NCBI GenBank assembly: GCA_029213005.1
Contig: JARGPI010000015.1
Location: forward strand, 1 to 64,000
DNA: 64,000 bases
Source of the DNA: Verrucomicrobiales bacterium
Lineage (GTDB): Bacteria > Verrucomicrobiota > Verrucomicrobiia > Verrucomicrobiales > DEV007
Direction: 5' to 3'
Shown piece after piece: positions 62,852-64,000 of the stretch; positions within the stretch are counted from its first letter, which is position 1; every line of letters begins with the position of its first letter. Position numbers and translations under genes: made by a program. The notes beneath the pieces are model-generated. The model ran no database searches and was not told the DNA's origin. It saw only the letters and a program-made list of their open reading frames with translations.

Positions 62852-63765
62852 ACCGCCGAAAATTTTGCCATCTTCTGGCGGCCTCCTCGCTCGTTCCCAC
62901 AGTAGTACGAAGTGAAGCCGCGCTTTTCAAAATTCGCTACACCTTGTCATCGGCAATGTATGGCGATCTTCCCCTTGAGGAAGTTCTCGCGGAGGTGAAA
63001 AACGCCGGCGCGGAATCGGTTGATATCTGGAGAAAAAAGCACGCCACTCATCGCGAGCAGATCGAAGAAATCGGCGACGAGGCCTTTCAATCTTTATTAA
63101 CTCAGTACGATACCAGGATGGCGGTCTCAACCTGTTACCCGCTCGGCCCGTTTAAACAGGACGACGAGATCCGATGGGTCAACAAAAACGGGGGAAACCT
63201 GACCGTCTGTGGTTCCGGGCGAATGGGTAAGATCAACGATCCGGTTGGAGCTGAAGCAAAATCTCAAGTTAAAGCCTTTTTCGAAAAATTGAAACCCCAC
63301 TATGAACTGGCTGAAGAGATGGGCATTACGATGGCGATCGAGAATCACAAAAACTCAATGTTGTCCTCGCCGGATTCAATTCGCTACTTCGCAGAAATGA
63401 ATCCTTCGAAAAACGTGGGAGTGGCCTTTGCGCCTCACCATTTACACGATGCCATCGAGGAGATTCCCAAACTGATTTCGGAATTAGGGGCCAAAAACAT
63501 CCCGTTTGTCTACTTCCAGGAATATCATCCCTCCTCGAAAAAAACGATGTCGAAAGTTCACGAGCTGAAACAGATGCCCGGATTCGGCTCTCTGGACTAC
63601 CTCCCCATTCTCGCCGCGCTCCGGGACATCAAATTCAACGGTATCGCCGAGATCTTTATGCATCCAACCCCGCGGGGCATCCCGATGCTACCCACAGCGA
63701 AAGAAATTACCTGGGCGATCAATCAATCGCGAGCCTACCTCGATGACTGCCTGAAAAGTATTTAA
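62848..63765 (+). CDS. Sugar phosphate isomerase/epimerase-like protein, secreted
   Basis: A TIM-barrel protein of 305 residues. MNRRKFCHLLAASSLVPTVV at the start looks like a Tat or Sec signal (twin Arg followed by a hydrophobic stretch). The barrel part has metal-ligand blocks IENHKN and FQEYHPSSKK, and ends in IAEIFMHPTPRGIPML. Related secreted isomerase-like proteins are frequent in PVC bacteria and of unknown substrate. It starts in the DJ-1 gene's stop (ATGA), and the cytochrome-like gene follows immediately. Confidence 0.88.
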   Translation: MNRRKFCHLLAASSLVPTVVRSEAALFKIRYTLSSAMYGDLPLEEVLAEVKNAGAESVDIWRKKHATHREQIEEIGDEAFQSLLTQYDTRMAVSTCYPLGPFKQDDEIRWVNKNGGNLTVCGSGRMGKINDPVGAEAKSQVKAFFEKLKPHYELAEEMGITMAIENHKNSMLSSPDSIRYFAEMNPSKNVGVAFAPHHLHDAIEEIPKLISELGAKNIPFVYFQEYHPSSKKTMSKVHELKQMPGFGSLDYLPILAALRDIKFNGIAEIFMHPTPRGIPMLPTAKEITWAINQSRAYLDDCLKSI

Positions 63766-64000
63766 ATGAGATATCTCTATCTATTCCTTATCCTGATCTT
63801 GACTAGCATCACCGAGGCCGCTCCTCTGGTGGTGGGATATGACAGGTTCCATTCCGATTCACCCTCAGTCGAAGGCGGAGCCATTCTCTATTCCGAGTTG
63901 GGTTGTGCCAATTGTCACGGAGGCTCAAATATCGAAATCCCCCGGAAAGGCCCGGCGCTTCACAACTTGTCGAACCGGATCAACTACGACTGGTTGATTG
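63766..64000 (+). CDS. Cytochrome c / PVC haem-binding CxxCH protein, 5' part
   Basis: Starts at ATG 63766, directly after the isomerase stop, and runs off the window after 78 codons. A signal peptide (about 1-18, MRYLYLFLILILTSITEA) precedes GGAILYSELGCANCHGG, a c-type haem site (CANCH) near residues 49-53, followed by KGPALHNLSNRINYDWL. It is probably a longer secreted redox protein like those elsewhere in this window. It extends the DJ-1/isomerase operon. Confidence 0.85.
   Translation, partial: MRYLYLFLILILTSITEAAPLVVGYDRFHSDSPSVEGGAILYSELGCANCHGGSNIEIPRKGPALHNLSNRINYDWLI

Noticed and set aside
1..64000. CRISPR arrays and tRNA or rRNA genes
   Set aside because: I saw no regular spaced repeats of CRISPR type and no cloverleaf or rRNA sequence in the intergenic spaces, but small tRNA genes cannot be fully excluded by eye.

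Overview
The window looks like chromosomal DNA from a Verrucomicrobiota bacterium, probably a marine or aquatic polysaccharide degrader. Markers of the PVC group are: two secreted sulfatases; a large propeller/HEAT/haem-binding CxxCH protein with a GDSL-type partner; a neutral-ceramidase-like secreted protein next to a glucose/sorbosone dehydrogenase with three haem sites; two ECF sigma/FecR-like gene pairs; an SHD1-domain protein; secreted sugar-isomerase-like proteins; and an AraC-type regulator with a LacI/XylR-like sensor domain. I could not compute GC content or run any search, so the taxonomic call rests on family content alone.

Layout. 1-2340: simple repeats, then dnaB and rplI (minus). 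2511-8698: a hypothetical protein, a sulfatase, a lone E1-alpha dehydrogenase subunit, a large SF2 helicase and a DUF2141 protein. 8795-14642: GDSL-like hydrolase, large CxxCH haem protein and C39-like peptidase. 14639-20582: two sigma/FecR-like modules around a Gfo/Idh/MocA oxidoreductase. 20583-24316: a structured leader and terminator, cysH, ftsK. 24396-33799: ceramidase-like protein, triple-haem dehydrogenase, FMN reductase, CrtI-like oxidoreductase, second sulfatase and SHD1/metallopeptidase. 33879-38394: tyrS, AraC regulator, truA, M23 peptidase and TauE/SafE permease. 38562-42903: beta-propeller protein plus sugar isomerase, a small secreted protein, and a GTPase/tail-anchored protein pair. 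42960-47554: LHPP-like HAD phosphatase and a complete ferric iron ABC importer. 47655-52000: vWA protein, GT-C-like membrane protein and a membrane-tethered NERD protein. 52196-56824: aspS, pgk, a WecG/TagA glycosyltransferase and a small membrane protein. 56927-61051: a JetB/JetC-like SMC pair. 61027-64000: XylR-like regulator, DJ-1/PfpI protein, sugar isomerase-like protein and the start of a cytochrome c-like gene.

Three things stand out. First, a 19-base palindromic unit (consensus GACTGTACCCTGTACAGTC) occurs as pairs at five places. Each pair lies within about 30 bases downstream of a stop codon, and one pair lies inside the predicted N-terminus of the large haem protein. Second, the DUF4194/SMC pair is the core of a Wadjet-like condensin, but no JetA or JetD gene flanks it. 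Third, a P-loop GTPase-like gene overlaps a gene for a tail-anchored membrane protein, which makes a compact two-gene cassette of unknown role. Housekeeping genes (dnaB, rplI, ftsK, tyrS, truA, aspS, pgk) are scattered among the accessory genes, so this is ordinary chromosome and not one island.
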